A stretch of 53,251 bases of DNA, taken from assembly GCA_025655455.1 (NCBI GenBank), contig JAHXIV010000080.1:1-53251 (forward strand), read 5' to 3'. A model generated the notes under the pieces. That model searched no databases, was not told where the DNA came from, and worked only from the letters and a program-made list of their open reading frames with translations. Positions within the stretch are counted from its first letter, which is position 1. Every line of letters begins with the position of its first letter. The translations under genes were made by a program, and so were the position numbers. Below, in pieces: positions 37,980 through 47,118 of the stretch. The DNA is from a gamma proteobacterium symbiont of Taylorina sp. GTDB taxonomy: Bacteria; Pseudomonadota; Gammaproteobacteria; GRL18.

Positions 37980-39284
37980 ATGTCAGGAATTTCACGTAGA
38001 AATTTTATCCAGTTAACAGGTGGCGCGGCTGCAGTTAGTACTCTGGGTATGAGTAATATTCTTTTGGCTGGCAAAAGTGCCGGTCATGTTGTTATCATTG
38101 GTGGTGGTATTGGTGGTGCAACAGCAGCACATTATATCAAACGTGCTGACTCGAATGTTCAGGTCACTATTATTGAGCCAAAGAAAGACTATTTCACCGG
38201 CTTCATGAGTAATGAAGTGCTGAATGGTCATCGCTCAATGGATCAAATCAAATTTGGTTATAAGCAGCTTGAGTCAATGGGCATTAAAGTTGTTCATGAT
38301 TTTGCCACCAATATCGATGCCGGCAAAAAACATGTTGCAACAAAATCTAATGGCAACATTGCCTATGATCGTTGTATTGTTTCTCCAGGTGTTGATTTTA
38401 AATGGGAAATGTATGAAGGGCTGGATGCTGAAGTATCTGCAACCAAGATACCTCACGCATGGAATGCCGGTCCACAAACCGCTTTATTACGTAAGCAGTT
38501 GGAAGCAATGAAAGATGGTGGAACTGTAGTGATTGCAGCTCCACCTAATCCTTTCCGTTGCCCTCCTGGACCTTATGAGCGCAGCTGTCAGATTGCCGAT
38601 TATCTTAAAAAACATAAGCCTAAGTCTAAAATCCTTATTTTAGATGCTAAAGACAAATTCTCCAAGCAAGGCCTGTTTACGCAGGGCTGGAAAAAACATT
38701 ACGGCTATGGCACAGATAACAGCATGATTGAGTGGGTCAAAGGTGCTGAGGGCGGAATCATTGAAGGCGTTGATGCTAAAACCAATACCGTTATTGGCGG
38801 TGTTGATGAGTATAAGGCTGATGTGATCAATATTATTCCAGCTCAAAAAGCAGGTAAGATTGCCTTTGCTGCTGGTTTAGTGAATGATAAAGGCTGGTGT
38901 CCTGTCAATCAGAAAACATTTGAGTCGACTAAACATAAAAATGTTTATGTGATTGGTGATTCCAGTGTGGCTTCTCCTATGCCTAAGTCTGCTTATGCTG
39001 CTAACTCAGAAGCAAAAGTTTGTGCTGCTGCAGTAGTTGCCAGTTTACATGGTAAAGATCCAGCTCATCCAACACTGGTGAATACATGTTATAGTATTCT
39101 TGCTCCAAATGATGGAATTTCAGTCGCTATGGTTTATAACTTTGACGGTAAGAAAATCCAGAAAGTTAAGGGTTCAGGTGGTTTAACACCAATGGATTCT
39201 TCTCCTGATATGAGAGCACGTGAAGTACAATATGCTTACTCATGGTTTAACAACGTCACTAATGATGCTTTTGTTGGTGGATAA
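37980..39284 (+). CDS. fccB: Flavocytochrome c sulfide dehydrogenase, flavoprotein subunit
   Basis: It oxidises sulfide at FAD and passes electrons to FccA. The 434-residue protein has a twin-arginine signal (SRRNFIQL), the FAD motif [20 protein letters not shown], and the redox cysteines in [11 protein letters not shown] (Cys194) and [14 protein letters not shown] (Cys370). [18 protein letters not shown] is the second FAD region. In the Allochromatium enzyme the FAD is bound covalently to a cysteine in the DYYTCYLSNEV region; here the same place reads [11 protein letters not shown], so Gly74 replaces it and FAD should be bound non-covalently. A strong terminator follows. Confidence 0.95.
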   Translation: MSGISRRNFIQLTGGAAAVSTLGMSNILLAGKSAGHVVIIGGGIGGATAAHYIKRADSNVQVTIIEPKKDYFTGFMSNEVLNGHRSMDQIKFGYKQLESMGIKVVHDFATNIDAGKKHVATKSNGNIAYDRCIVSPGVDFKWEMYEGLDAEVSATKIPHAWNAGPQTALLRKQLEAMKDGGTVVIAAPPNPFRCPPGPYERSCQIADYLKKHKPKSKILILDAKDKFSKQGLFTQGWKKHYGYGTDNSMIEWVKGAEGGIIEGVDAKTNTVIGGVDEYKADVINIIPAQKAGKIAFAAGLVNDKGWCPVNQKTFESTKHKNVYVIGDSSVASPMPKSAYAANSEAKVCAAAVVASLHGKDPAHPTLVNTCYSILAPNDGISVAMVYNFDGKKIQKVKGSGGLTPMDSSPDMRAREVQYAYSWFNNVTNDAFVGG

Positions 39285-39315
39285 GATAGTTTAATAGCTA
39301 TTTTAGTTAAAAACT

Positions 39316-39354
39316 AAAAATGCCAATTCTTTAACGAGAATTGGCATTTTTTTT
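39316..39354 (+). terminator. Rho-independent terminator after fccAB
   Basis: AATGCCAATTCT and AGAATTGGCATT form a perfect stem around TTAACG, followed by a run of eight T. It ends the fccAB transcript 32 bp after the stop. Confidence 0.95.
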
Positions 39355-39360
39355 GCCCAG

Positions 39361-39561
39361 GAGCCTGTCCGAGAATGGACACCGTACCCAAAGAACGGGC
39401 ACAAATAGCAAAGGAAATCTGTTTTGTACCCAAGGAGCGGGGCATACTAAGTCAGTTTTTTTCAGTGTTGAGGCGAATATAGCTATATTTAACGAAAATT
39501 ATGGAGAAAAATGGCCAAAATCAGGTTTTCTTTGGTATGATTTCTATTCTCGGACAGGCTC
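39361..39561. mobile_element. MITE-like element with 16-bp terminal inverted repeats
   Basis: GAGCCTGTCCGAGAAT at 39361-39376 and ATTCTCGGACAGGCTC at 39546-39561 are perfect inverted copies bounding 201 bp without a transposase gene. Inside are two near-copies of GTACCCAARGARCGGG. No clear target duplication is seen. The ends resemble those of insertion sequences, so this is probably a non-autonomous derivative. Confidence 0.65.
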
Positions 39562-39645
39562 GATGGGCTTATTAAAGAAGGGGCGGTGTCATATGGCAGG
39601 AACTATAGAATGATTTTAAAATTCAGTACTTATAGCGGGCACAAG

Positions 39646-39710
39646 TGCCATTTGACTCCGACCCCTTTTCTATAGAGGTAAATATTAATGCCATTTGACT
39701 CCGGCCCCAT
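39646..39710 (-). repeat. Two direct copies of the dispersed repeat (TGCCATTTGACTCCGRCCCC)
   Basis: Copies begin at 39646 and 39689, 43 bp apart. Similarity continues into what follows (TTTTCTAT versus ATTTCTAC). The second copy contains the start codon of the radical SAM gene. Confidence 0.85.
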
Positions 39711-40656
39711 TTCTACCTTTGAGCAATGGGGAAATCATCGTTATTACCCTATCAGCCAGTATTATAAAAATCGTTTTGGAGAAAAAGTTTATAAGGTCTC
39801 TGTGAGTGTTGCGGAAACCTGTCCTAATCGTCAGGACAATAGTAAAATGCCCCTCTGTATTTTTTGTGATGAATGGGGTTCAGCAGCCTATCATCTGGAA
39901 CGCAATAAATCACTACAACAGCAAATTGTTATTAATCGTGACAAAATTGCCAGACGCTATCGGGCTAAGAAATTTTTGGTCTATTTCCAGTCTTATACCA
40001 ATACTTTTGATCGAGTTTCTGAATTAGAGCAGCGTTTTAATATCGCTATAGATGAAGACTCCATTGTCGGTATTGTGCTGGGTACCCGTCCTGATTGTTT
40101 ACCTTCCCGAGTATTACCCTTATTAAAAAAGACACATGAAACACATTATGTGATGCTGGAGTTAGGCCTGCAAAGCTTTTTTGAGCACCACTTAAAATTT
40201 TTACGACGTGGACATAATGTTGAGCGAGGCTATGAAGCCATAAACAAACTTCATCAACAAACAGGCGTTGATATCGGTATACATTTGATCTTCGGGCTAC
40301 CGGATGAAACAGATGAGGAGATTATTGAAACTGCTGGAATAATCAATGAATTGCCTGTCTCAAATGTTAAATTACATAATTTACATGTTTTAAAGAATAC
40401 CCCACTGGCGGAACTTTATCAAAAAGGACAATTTAAACCTTGTGAATTAGATGAGTATATTGAAAAAGTCTCCCTTTTTCTACAGCATCTATCACCAAAA
40501 ATTGCGGTACAGAGACTCGCCGCTGTTGCCAGCCGCTGGGACGAATTAATTGCACCTCAATGGACAAAGGAAAAAATGCGCCCAACACAAATGATTGAAG
40601 ATCATTTGAAAAAAATTAATATCTGGCAAGGACATATGTTTGATAAGAGCAATTAG
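39688..40656 (+). CDS. Radical SAM protein, TIGR01212/YhcC-like
   Basis: This 322-residue protein has an iron-sulfur cysteine set in [20 protein letters not shown] (a C-x14-C-x2-C spacing like that of YhcC), followed by [12 protein letters not shown] and [16 protein letters not shown], both typical of the family. The exact reaction is unsettled. The start lies inside the dispersed repeat: ATGCCATTTGACTCCGGCCC encodes MPFDSGP. A GAGGT ribosome site 8 bases upstream supports this start. The stop overlaps the convergent chemotaxis gene by 4 bp. Confidence 0.88.
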   Translation: MPFDSGPISTFEQWGNHRYYPISQYYKNRFGEKVYKVSVSVAETCPNRQDNSKMPLCIFCDEWGSAAYHLERNKSLQQQIVINRDKIARRYRAKKFLVYFQSYTNTFDRVSELEQRFNIAIDEDSIVGIVLGTRPDCLPSRVLPLLKKTHETHYVMLELGLQSFFEHHLKFLRRGHNVERGYEAINKLHQQTGVDIGIHLIFGLPDETDEEIIETAGIINELPVSNVKLHNLHVLKNTPLAELYQKGQFKPCELDEYIEKVSLFLQHLSPKIAVQRLAAVASRWDELIAPQWTKEKMRPTQMIEDHLKKINIWQGHMFDKSN

Positions 40657-42758
40657 AAAAGTTCTACATCACCATCTTCACTCGCTTTAATATTACCTGC
40701 ATCAGCATCAGCATCAGCAACAGCCTTCCCGGAGGCATCATCATTTTTTTGGACGAAACGTTCAATAATACCATGCAGCTGGTTGGCCATTGACTGAAAT
40801 TCATTCCCAGAGGAAGAAGCTTCAATGGCACTTTTAGTTGCAGTTTCAGACATAATACCCAGCTCTAACAAGGTATTTGAAATACTCTTATTACCACTCA
40901 ACTGATGCTCACTGACATTTGATATTTGCTGGTTCATTTTAGCAATCATATTGATTTCATCAACAATTTTATCAAAAGCTGCACCTGCCTGGCTGGACAA
41001 ATCAACTGTCTGTATTGTATTTTTACTGGTTTTTGACATATTATTATGCATGGCTGAAGAAGCATTTTGTAAATTTTGAACTTTTTCAGAAATAGAGACT
41101 GTTTCCTGCTGAATTTTCTGGGATAGATTTCTTACTTCATCTGCGACAACCGCAAATCCTCTGCCAGCTTCCCCGGCTCTTGCCGCTTCAATGGCAGCAT
41201 TGAGCGCTAAAAGGTTAGTCTGTTCAGAAATCCCCTTAATCACATCAACGACAGAGCCAATACTTTTGGCATCATCGGCCAATACATCAATAACTTTTGA
41301 TGATTCTTTCATATCTTTAGAGATTGATTGAATGGAGAGTATTGCATTACTGACAACACTTTGTCCTTCTCCCGCAATCTGTGTCGCCTGCTCTACTGCC
41401 AATGTTGCATCTTTGGCATATTGATTAATCTGTTCAACCTGTTCAGTATTGTCAATCATATTAGCAGAAATACCGAGCACACGAGATTGTTGAGTTTTTG
41501 CCAGATCCTGTGCACACTGAGTAATATCTTTCATTTTCGTGGCTTCATCAGCCAATGTACTTGAAGACAGCATCACTAGATCAACAATTTTTTTAATCTT
41601 TTGTACAAATTGATTAAAACCAATCGCAAAATTGGTTAATTCATCGGCACCACTTTCACTCAGCTTATGATCCAGGCCACCGCCATTGGAAATTTCACGC
41701 ATAGCCTGTTCCGTAACAATCAGACGTTTTATCACCAGGAATTGAATCATAACAATGATAATCACTCCCACTAAAACAGAGAAAATAACACCAGCTACAT
41801 TTAAAAGATTAAAGTTATCAATCAATGAAAATAAACTATTAATTTCATTCATAGCCTTTTTTTCTTCTGCTTTTTGCAGTGTGTTAATTTTTTTATTCAC
41901 TGATATTAATAAAGGGCTAATTTGAGTACGCAGCATAAACGTATCCGTACGCCATGAATCTCCTGTGTGCAGCGGGATCAATTTTGTTATATGATTGCTA
42001 TAGAGATTGAATAACGGGGTCAGCTCCTCCAGACCATTTTCCTGTTCAAAGCTGAAGTTATCACTGTATTGCTCTATATCCGATAGATTCTGCTTAATTG
42101 CTGAAATAATATTCGTCAGTGATTGCTGACTAACCTCACTTCGATATGATAGAAATACTGTCACAGAGCGAGACAAACTAATAAGATTTTCTCTTATATT
42201 ATGAATTAAAGAGCTAATTTCCTCAGCTTGCTCCTGATCCTCTTCACGTGAATCAATCATAACTGAGGTAATCTGCATAACTTGATTATAAACAGGGGAT
42301 AAACTGGATGCTGCGTATTGCAGAGCTGGTTTGTTTTTAATTTCATTAATTCCAATTGTCATAATCTGCTGCAGTAGTTTGTCCACCTTTGTCAGTTCTC
42401 GAACAATAGATTCAGCAGCATCAACAAGAGAGGTTTTTGATTGTTTTTCATAATGTATTTTTATTTCTTCAAGCTGTGGTTTAATATCAGAATAACTTTG
42501 TTTATAGCTGTTGAGATATTTTTTTTCCTGGCTTAATATGTAGAGACCTACCGATGATGTCATTTCTTTAATATTACGTTGTACTTCAAAGAGATAATGA
42601 ACAATTGGCATATGATCATTCAATACGGAATTGACAATTTCTTTATTTTGTTGGGAATGTATATAGGAAGTTACTCCCCCAAACATAATGAGAATAATAA
42701 AAAATAGATAGGAAATGTTTAATTTTGTTCTAATGGTATAATTTAAAGGTGATTTCAT
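40653..42758 (-). CDS. Methyl-accepting chemotaxis protein
   Basis: The 701-residue receptor has a membrane helix at about 15-33, a periplasmic helical sensor of about 285 residues, a second helix near 318-342, a HAMP-like linker and the signalling domain. The hairpin tip [20 protein letters not shown] and [17 protein letters not shown] is intact. The C-terminus has a short repeat (ADADADAG, from nine-base repeats) and ends DVELF without a NWETF-like CheR tether. The ligand is unknown. No other che gene is nearby. Confidence 0.95.
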   Translation of the reverse strand: MKSPLNYTIRTKLNISYLFFIILIMFGGVTSYIHSQQNKEIVNSVLNDHMPIVHYLFEVQRNIKEMTSSVGLYILSQEKKYLNSYKQSYSDIKPQLEEIKIHYEKQSKTSLVDAAESIVRELTKVDKLLQQIMTIGINEIKNKPALQYAASSLSPVYNQVMQITSVMIDSREEDQEQAEEISSLIHNIRENLISLSRSVTVFLSYRSEVSQQSLTNIISAIKQNLSDIEQYSDNFSFEQENGLEELTPLFNLYSNHITKLIPLHTGDSWRTDTFMLRTQISPLLISVNKKINTLQKAEEKKAMNEINSLFSLIDNFNLLNVAGVIFSVLVGVIIIVMIQFLVIKRLIVTEQAMREISNGGGLDHKLSESGADELTNFAIGFNQFVQKIKKIVDLVMLSSSTLADEATKMKDITQCAQDLAKTQQSRVLGISANMIDNTEQVEQINQYAKDATLAVEQATQIAGEGQSVVSNAILSIQSISKDMKESSKVIDVLADDAKSIGSVVDVIKGISEQTNLLALNAAIEAARAGEAGRGFAVVADEVRNLSQKIQQETVSISEKVQNLQNASSAMHNNMSKTSKNTIQTVDLSSQAGAAFDKIVDEINMIAKMNQQISNVSEHQLSGNKSISNTLLELGIMSETATKSAIEASSSGNEFQSMANQLHGIIERFVQKNDDASGKAVADADADAGNIKASEDGDVELF

Positions 42759-42829
42759 AATAATTCACTTGCTTAAATAGGTATATTAACTATAGCTTAA
42801 TATATCGGCTATACAAGGAATTACTTGAA

Positions 42830-43558
42830 TTAAACAAAATCCAGAAAATTAATCAGCACAGGTAAAATAAAAGCAGTTACCAGAGCAGATAAAGCCATTC
42901 CCAGGCCTGAAAAAGCGCCCATTTTTTTACTAATCTGAAAAGCACGGGCAGTACCAATGCCATGCGCAGCAATGCCCATAGCAATTCCTTTAACACTATC
43001 ATCTTTAATACCAAAAACTGCAAATAATTTTGTCCCTAAAACAGCGCCAATAATACCTGTTATAACCACTAATACTGCTGTTAGTGATGGAATTCCACCC
43101 ACCTGTTCAGATATTGCCATAGCAACTGCTGTAGTCACTGATTTAGGAGCAAGAGATAACTGAGTTTGCAAGCTGGTTTCTAGCATAGAGGCAAGACCAA
43201 CAGAACTTATAATACCTGTCATCGAACCCACTATCAGGGTAATCAATATCGGCAGCCATAATTTTTTTAAATTGTGAAATTGCTGGTATAAAGGGATAGC
43301 CAGGGCAACTGTCGCCGGTCCTAACAAAAAATGCACAAACTGACCGCCTGAAAAATAATCATCATAAGAAATATCTGCCATTAATAGAACACTGATAATG
43401 ATACTGACAGCTATCAGTATAGGATTGATTAACGGGTTAAAACGGCTGTAAAGATAAAGTTGATAAGCAATACTATAAGCGGCCAGGGTAATCATCAATC
43501 CAAATAAAGGGGATGCTGAAAGATAAATCCACAATATATTTATGTTGCTTTCAGTCAT
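42830..43558 (-). CDS. lrgB: LrgB/CidB family membrane protein
   Basis: This 242-residue protein has about seven membrane helices. VGSMTGIISSVGLASML, LAPKSVTTAVAMAISEQVGG and GIAAHGIGTARAFQ are the conserved LrgB segments. With LrgA it forms a pair linked to murein hydrolase control and, in other species, to small-acid (pyruvate or glycolate) transport. It starts within the last 4 bp of lrgA. Confidence 0.93.
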   Translation of the reverse strand: MTESNINILWIYLSASPLFGLMITLAAYSIAYQLYLYSRFNPLINPILIAVSIIISVLLMADISYDDYFSGGQFVHFLLGPATVALAIPLYQQFHNLKKLWLPILITLIVGSMTGIISSVGLASMLETSLQTQLSLAPKSVTTAVAMAISEQVGGIPSLTAVLVVITGIIGAVLGTKLFAVFGIKDDSVKGIAMGIAAHGIGTARAFQISKKMGAFSGLGMALSALVTAFILPVLINFLDFV

Positions 43559-43953
43559 TTTTTACTCATTTTCAGATGCTGACTATTGACAAAAAAGTGA
43601 ATACTGATACTCATAATGAGAGCACTTACCAGAAGAGTCATTATCGTACTAAACAATAAAACAATTAAAATTGGCAGCCATTCCCTGACAATCAGGTCAA
43701 AGTGAACCATCATCCCGACACCCGCAGGAATAAACAGCAAAGCAAGGTGACTCAATAAGGTTGTTGCAGCATTTTCCAGTGACGAAAAGGATTTTTTTGT
43801 TGAAAAAATTATCTTGTCTTTGAGTAAAAGTGTCAGAAAAAGTAAAATCATACCCAATACAGGACCCGGTATAGGAATTTTGCACAACAGCACACCAACT
43901 TCACCAAGTAGTTGATAAACCAGTAACACAATCATGCCATTAATGAAATTCAT
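43555..43953 (-). CDS. lrgA: LrgA/CidA family holin-like protein
   Basis: This 132-residue protein has four membrane helices. IPIPGPVLGMILLFLTLL and the LLFIPAGVGMM segment are the LrgA signature. It overlaps lrgB by 4 bp and is the first gene of the pair, reading away from the DUF188 gene. Confidence 0.92.
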   Translation of the reverse strand: MNFINGMIVLLVYQLLGEVGVLLCKIPIPGPVLGMILLFLTLLLKDKIIFSTKKSFSSLENAATTLLSHLALLFIPAGVGMMVHFDLIVREWLPILIVLLFSTIMTLLVSALIMSISIHFFVNSQHLKMSKK

Positions 43954-44039
43954 ACACCACTCACTTATTTTCTTATTGATAATACTTTTATCATGTTAAA
44001 ATAATCACTATTTTACGTGTTGATAAGAGACAGTATACT

Positions 44040-44495
44040 ATGAAAATCTGGGTTGATGCCGATGCATGTCCTATTGTAATTAAAGAAATTTTATTTAAAG
44101 CAGCTAAAAGAACCGGCGTGCAATTAACGCTGGTTGCCAATCAGCATATCAATACACCTAGGGCTGATAATATCAGCATGCTGCGCGTCAGTGCTGGTTT
44201 TGATGTAGCCGACAATGAAATTGTTAAACAGGTTGAAACAGGCGATCTAGTGATTACCAGCGATATTCCATTAGCCGCAGAAGTCATTGAAAAAGGCGGC
44301 CTGGCATTAAGCTCCAGGGGAGAAATGTATTCACCGGATAGTATTAAAGCTAAATTAAATATGCGGGATTTTATGGATACCATGCGTTCCAGTGGCGTTC
44401 ACACCGGCGGACCGCCGCCGTTAAATCAAAGTGATCGTCAGGCTTTTGCCAATCATCTGGACAGATTATTAACACAACATGTTAAATCCCAGTAG
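44040..44495 (+). CDS. YaiI/YqxD family (DUF188) protein
   Basis: This 151-residue cytoplasmic protein is related to PIN-like nucleases. [15 protein letters not shown] at the start, the [21 protein letters not shown] segment with conserved Asp residues and [10 protein letters not shown] followed by [14 protein letters not shown] are typical. Acid residues placed as in PIN nucleases suggest RNA cleavage, not shown for the family. It stands alone between divergent and downstream genes. Confidence 0.93.
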   Translation: MKIWVDADACPIVIKEILFKAAKRTGVQLTLVANQHINTPRADNISMLRVSAGFDVADNEIVKQVETGDLVITSDIPLAAEVIEKGGLALSSRGEMYSPDSIKAKLNMRDFMDTMRSSGVHTGGPPPLNQSDRQAFANHLDRLLTQHVKSQ

Positions 44496-44678
44496 ATTGT
44501 TTTTCAGATCTGTCATGTCCAAGCTGCACCATCATTTTATTCTGAGTGATAATATTGACTTAACAACCCTAATAAAAATCCTCAGGTCAAACCAGGTTCC
44601 AGAGCCGCTTAATACAACTAAACCTTTTTTGTTTTTAATTGACTATGCTTAGAAAGGGTGTTTATACTTCTTAGTACT

Positions 44679-44924
44679 ATGAAAATTCATCCTGCTGCAA
44701 ATTCTCTGGATAAGCTTCCACCTATTCTGAAGAAGAATTTAGACCAAAACCTATGTGTCTGTAATGAGGTTCATAAAATGGATATTATCAATGCCATCAT
44801 AAATGGAGCCACAACAGTGGGAGAGATAAAAAAACAAACCTATGCCACGATGGGAAGTGGCTGTTGCACTCAACAGGTAGAGCGGTTAATTGAATGTCTT
44901 TGCTTAACAGAAACGGAGAAATAA
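44679..44924 (+). CDS. Bfd-like [2Fe-2S] protein with a non-standard cysteine pair
   Basis: This 81-residue protein starts at ATG 44679; the GTG at 44658 would add seven residues. LCVCNEVHKMDIINAIINGA is the first half of a Bfd/NifU-like cluster fold with Cys26 and Cys28. The second half normally has C-x-x-C; here it is GSGCCTQQVERLI with adjacent Cys62 and Cys63 and Gln at the expected fourth place. A cluster could still form with altered geometry. It may deliver electrons or sense iron, as Bfd does in bacterioferritin iron release. Position alone gives no partner. Confidence 0.75.
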   Translation: MKIHPAANSLDKLPPILKKNLDQNLCVCNEVHKMDIINAIINGATTVGEIKKQTYATMGSGCCTQQVERLIECLCLTETEK

Positions 44925-45132
44925 CGATCCGCCCCTCTCTTTAAACCGGGGTGCCAATTAAATATATACTGATATGCAGAAGGATTGGTAGTGCTTTGGG
45001 GGGTGATTTCATCGATTGTCCCCGAAATAAATTAACTGTGATTATTAATAAGGATGTGCAAATCATATTGGAATTTAAAAACCCCTGATGATCATTAGCT
45101 GGCGCTGTAAAAACCTACAAGGATTTAACTGG
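44925..45132. other. Intergenic region
   Basis: No gene is seen in these 208 bases between convergent genes. A CCCC...GGGG inverted pair near 44932-44952 is weak. Confidence 0.4.
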
Positions 45133-46302
45133 TTAAAGATTTAAAATGTACTCATCTAAAAATTTTTTATAGGGTATTGCCAGACCAAGATGGTCAAATT
45201 TTTGTTCATATTCACCCTGATATATAACATATTTATTAAAACTTATACCAGAAATTGATTCAAATTTCTGTAATCCTTTAAACATGTTGTCTTTCACTCT
45301 ATCCGATGATTTAATTTCGATTGCAGAATATCCTCTTGCTGACTCAATAATAAGATCGACTTCTACCCCCATCGCATCACGATAACTGCTTAATTTCCAG
45401 TTCTTTTTATAAAGTCTATTATAATAAATAATCTGCAAAATAAACCATTGCTCAAATAGTTTTCCTAGCTCCTCTCTTGAAAAATTTGGATTTATATGCC
45501 TTCCCAATAAAGAATTTCTTACCCCAAGATCAAAAAAAATAAATTTTTCTTTTTGTCTTGCTCTTCTTCCTTTATCAACTTTATTATAACTGGGCAGAAA
45601 CTCAACCAATAAAGTATCTGACAAAATTTCCATATATCTTCTAATACTTTCCTTATTTATCTCACTATCTGATGCCACTTTTGAATAATTCATATACTGA
45701 CCACTTAATTCAGCTGCCAGATCAATAAACCGACTATACGCTCCTAAGTCTTTAGTCAGAGCTTCTGCTTGTATTTCTTCACGAAGATATCCAGCAACAT
45801 AGGAAGCTAATATATCAACACCATAATCTTGAAGATAAATTTCCGGTAGTGTTCCTATTGTTATTGCTTTATTTAAATCAAATTTATCCCTGATTTCCCA
45901 ATAAAGTAAAGGGGGCATATATTCTAACAATACTCTACCCGGCAATAAATTGGCCTGCCCCCGTTTTAGCTTTCTGGCTGAAGATCCCGTTAATAAGAAC
46001 TTTAATTTTTTATTATTATCTATAAGTGACTGAACTGTATTTAACATACTGGGTATACGTTGAATCTCATCAATTAAAACCACAGCTGTTGCCGTACCAA
46101 AACTGGCAACGATACGCTTTATTAACCCAGGACCTTTTAAATGTTGTCTAAATGTTTCTTCATCCACTAAATTAATACTAATATCAGGGTTTATTTTCTG
46201 ACATAAGGTACTTTTACCCACCTGCCGTGGGCCAAGTAACAAGACACTTTTGGGTGATTGGCTAACAACATTTTCTTGTATTCTACTTATCATGAGTGTC
46301 AT
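45133..46302 (-). CDS. AAA/DUF4143 P-loop ATPase with nuclease-like C-terminus
   Basis: This family has an N-terminal AAA_14 domain and a C-terminal DUF4143 domain; its role is unsettled. I place the start at ATG 46302 (MTLMISRIQENV), 389 residues; ATG 46293 is possible. Walker A is LLLGPRQVGKSTL, Walker B is VVLIDEIQRIP, and sensor-like LLTGSSARKLKRG follows. The end has EVDLIIESARGYSAIEIKSS, resembling a PDDEXK D...ExK core. It lies directly behind the response regulator gene, where many relatives have hemC. A perfect palindrome sits just before the start. Confidence 0.88.
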   Translation of the reverse strand: MTLMISRIQENVVSQSPKSVLLLGPRQVGKSTLCQKINPDISINLVDEETFRQHLKGPGLIKRIVASFGTATAVVLIDEIQRIPSMLNTVQSLIDNNKKLKFLLTGSSARKLKRGQANLLPGRVLLEYMPPLLYWEIRDKFDLNKAITIGTLPEIYLQDYGVDILASYVAGYLREEIQAEALTKDLGAYSRFIDLAAELSGQYMNYSKVASDSEINKESIRRYMEILSDTLLVEFLPSYNKVDKGRRARQKEKFIFFDLGVRNSLLGRHINPNFSREELGKLFEQWFILQIIYYNRLYKKNWKLSSYRDAMGVEVDLIIESARGYSAIEIKSSDRVKDNMFKGLQKFESISGISFNKYVIYQGEYEQKFDHLGLAIPYKKFLDEYILNL

Positions 46303-46312
46303 TTTCAGTGAA

Positions 46313-46330
46313 ATTGACACTTGTGTCAAT
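46313..46330. promoter_or_regulatory. 18-bp perfect palindrome upstream of the ATPase gene
   Basis: ATTGACAC-TT-GTGTCAAT has 8-bp arms and lies 10 bp before the preferred ATPase start, overlapping the end of the regulator gene. It looks like an operator, possibly for autoregulation. Confidence 0.5.
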
Positions 46331-47118
46331 CATTTTTCATTTCTACACGAAGAGTTATTAATATTAAGAGATTCAGCTCCTAGGAGCCAGCGGCGTACTT
46401 CTGCCAAATGACGGCGACTCACTTCAATACCGGTTTCTATATGGCTTAAGTGAACGACAACATGCCCATCTTGCTGTTTCTCAAGTGATTCTATTTTATC
46501 TTTTCGAATTAGAGCATTACGATGAATACGCAAAAAATCCTGAGTAAATTCATGTTCCAGAGACTTCAGTGTTTCTTCAATAATGGTTTCTTTAATAATA
46601 TTATTTTTCTGATATTGAATGGTCGTGTATTTGTGATCCGCCAGAAAAGAAATAATATCCTCTATCGGCACCAGCAAAATATTGCCCCTGAGTTGTGCTG
46701 CAATATGAGTTCTTGAGTTTGCTTGCGGCACTTGTTCATTTAGCTTTTCCAGCTGTAATTTATTCAGCCGGGTACATTTATGCAATGCTTTTTGCAGATA
46801 TTCTTTCCTGATCGGCTTGAGCAAGTAATCAACCGCCTGTGATTCAAAAGCATTTAAGGCATATTCGTCATACGCTGTAGTAAAAATCACCGCCGGGGGA
46901 TTATTAATTTCAGATAAGTGCCTGGCTGCCTCTAAACCATCCATGCCAGGCATCCTGATATCCATTAAGACAATATCGGGACAGGTCTGGTTAACCTGTT
47001 TAATAACCTCTATACCATTTTGTGCGAAGCTGAGTTGAAAACCATGATCTATTTCCTCAAGCAAATGACTCAGGCGATCTCTTGCCAGCGGCTCATCATC
47101 GGCAATCAGGATTTTCAT
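46330..47118 (-). CDS. algR: LytTR response regulator (AlgR-like)
   Basis: This 262-residue two-component regulator has a receiver domain with the acidic pocket ADDEP and phospho-acceptor Asp53 in IVLMDIRMPGMDG. It is followed by a LytTR DNA-binding domain (about residues 140-250; FLRIHRNALIRKDKIESLE is diagnostic). Its gene overlaps the sensor kinase by 4 bp. With the divergent argH and cyaA/cyaY, the order equals the algZ/algR neighbourhood of pseudomonads, so the name is by synteny and domain type. Confidence 0.87.
   Translation of the reverse strand: MKILIADDEPLARDRLSHLLEEIDHGFQLSFAQNGIEVIKQVNQTCPDIVLMDIRMPGMDGLEAARHLSEINNPPAVIFTTAYDEYALNAFESQAVDYLLKPIRKEYLQKALHKCTRLNKLQLEKLNEQVPQANSRTHIAAQLRGNILLVPIEDIISFLADHKYTTIQYQKNNIIKETIIEETLKSLEHEFTQDFLRIHRNALIRKDKIESLEKQQDGHVVVHLSHIETGIEVSRRHLAEVRRWLLGAESLNINNSSCRNEK

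Noticed and set aside
40653..40760. Nine-base repeats in the chemotaxis receptor tail as a CheR tether
   Set aside because: The tail reads ADADADAG and ends DVELF; no NWETF-like pentapeptide is present.
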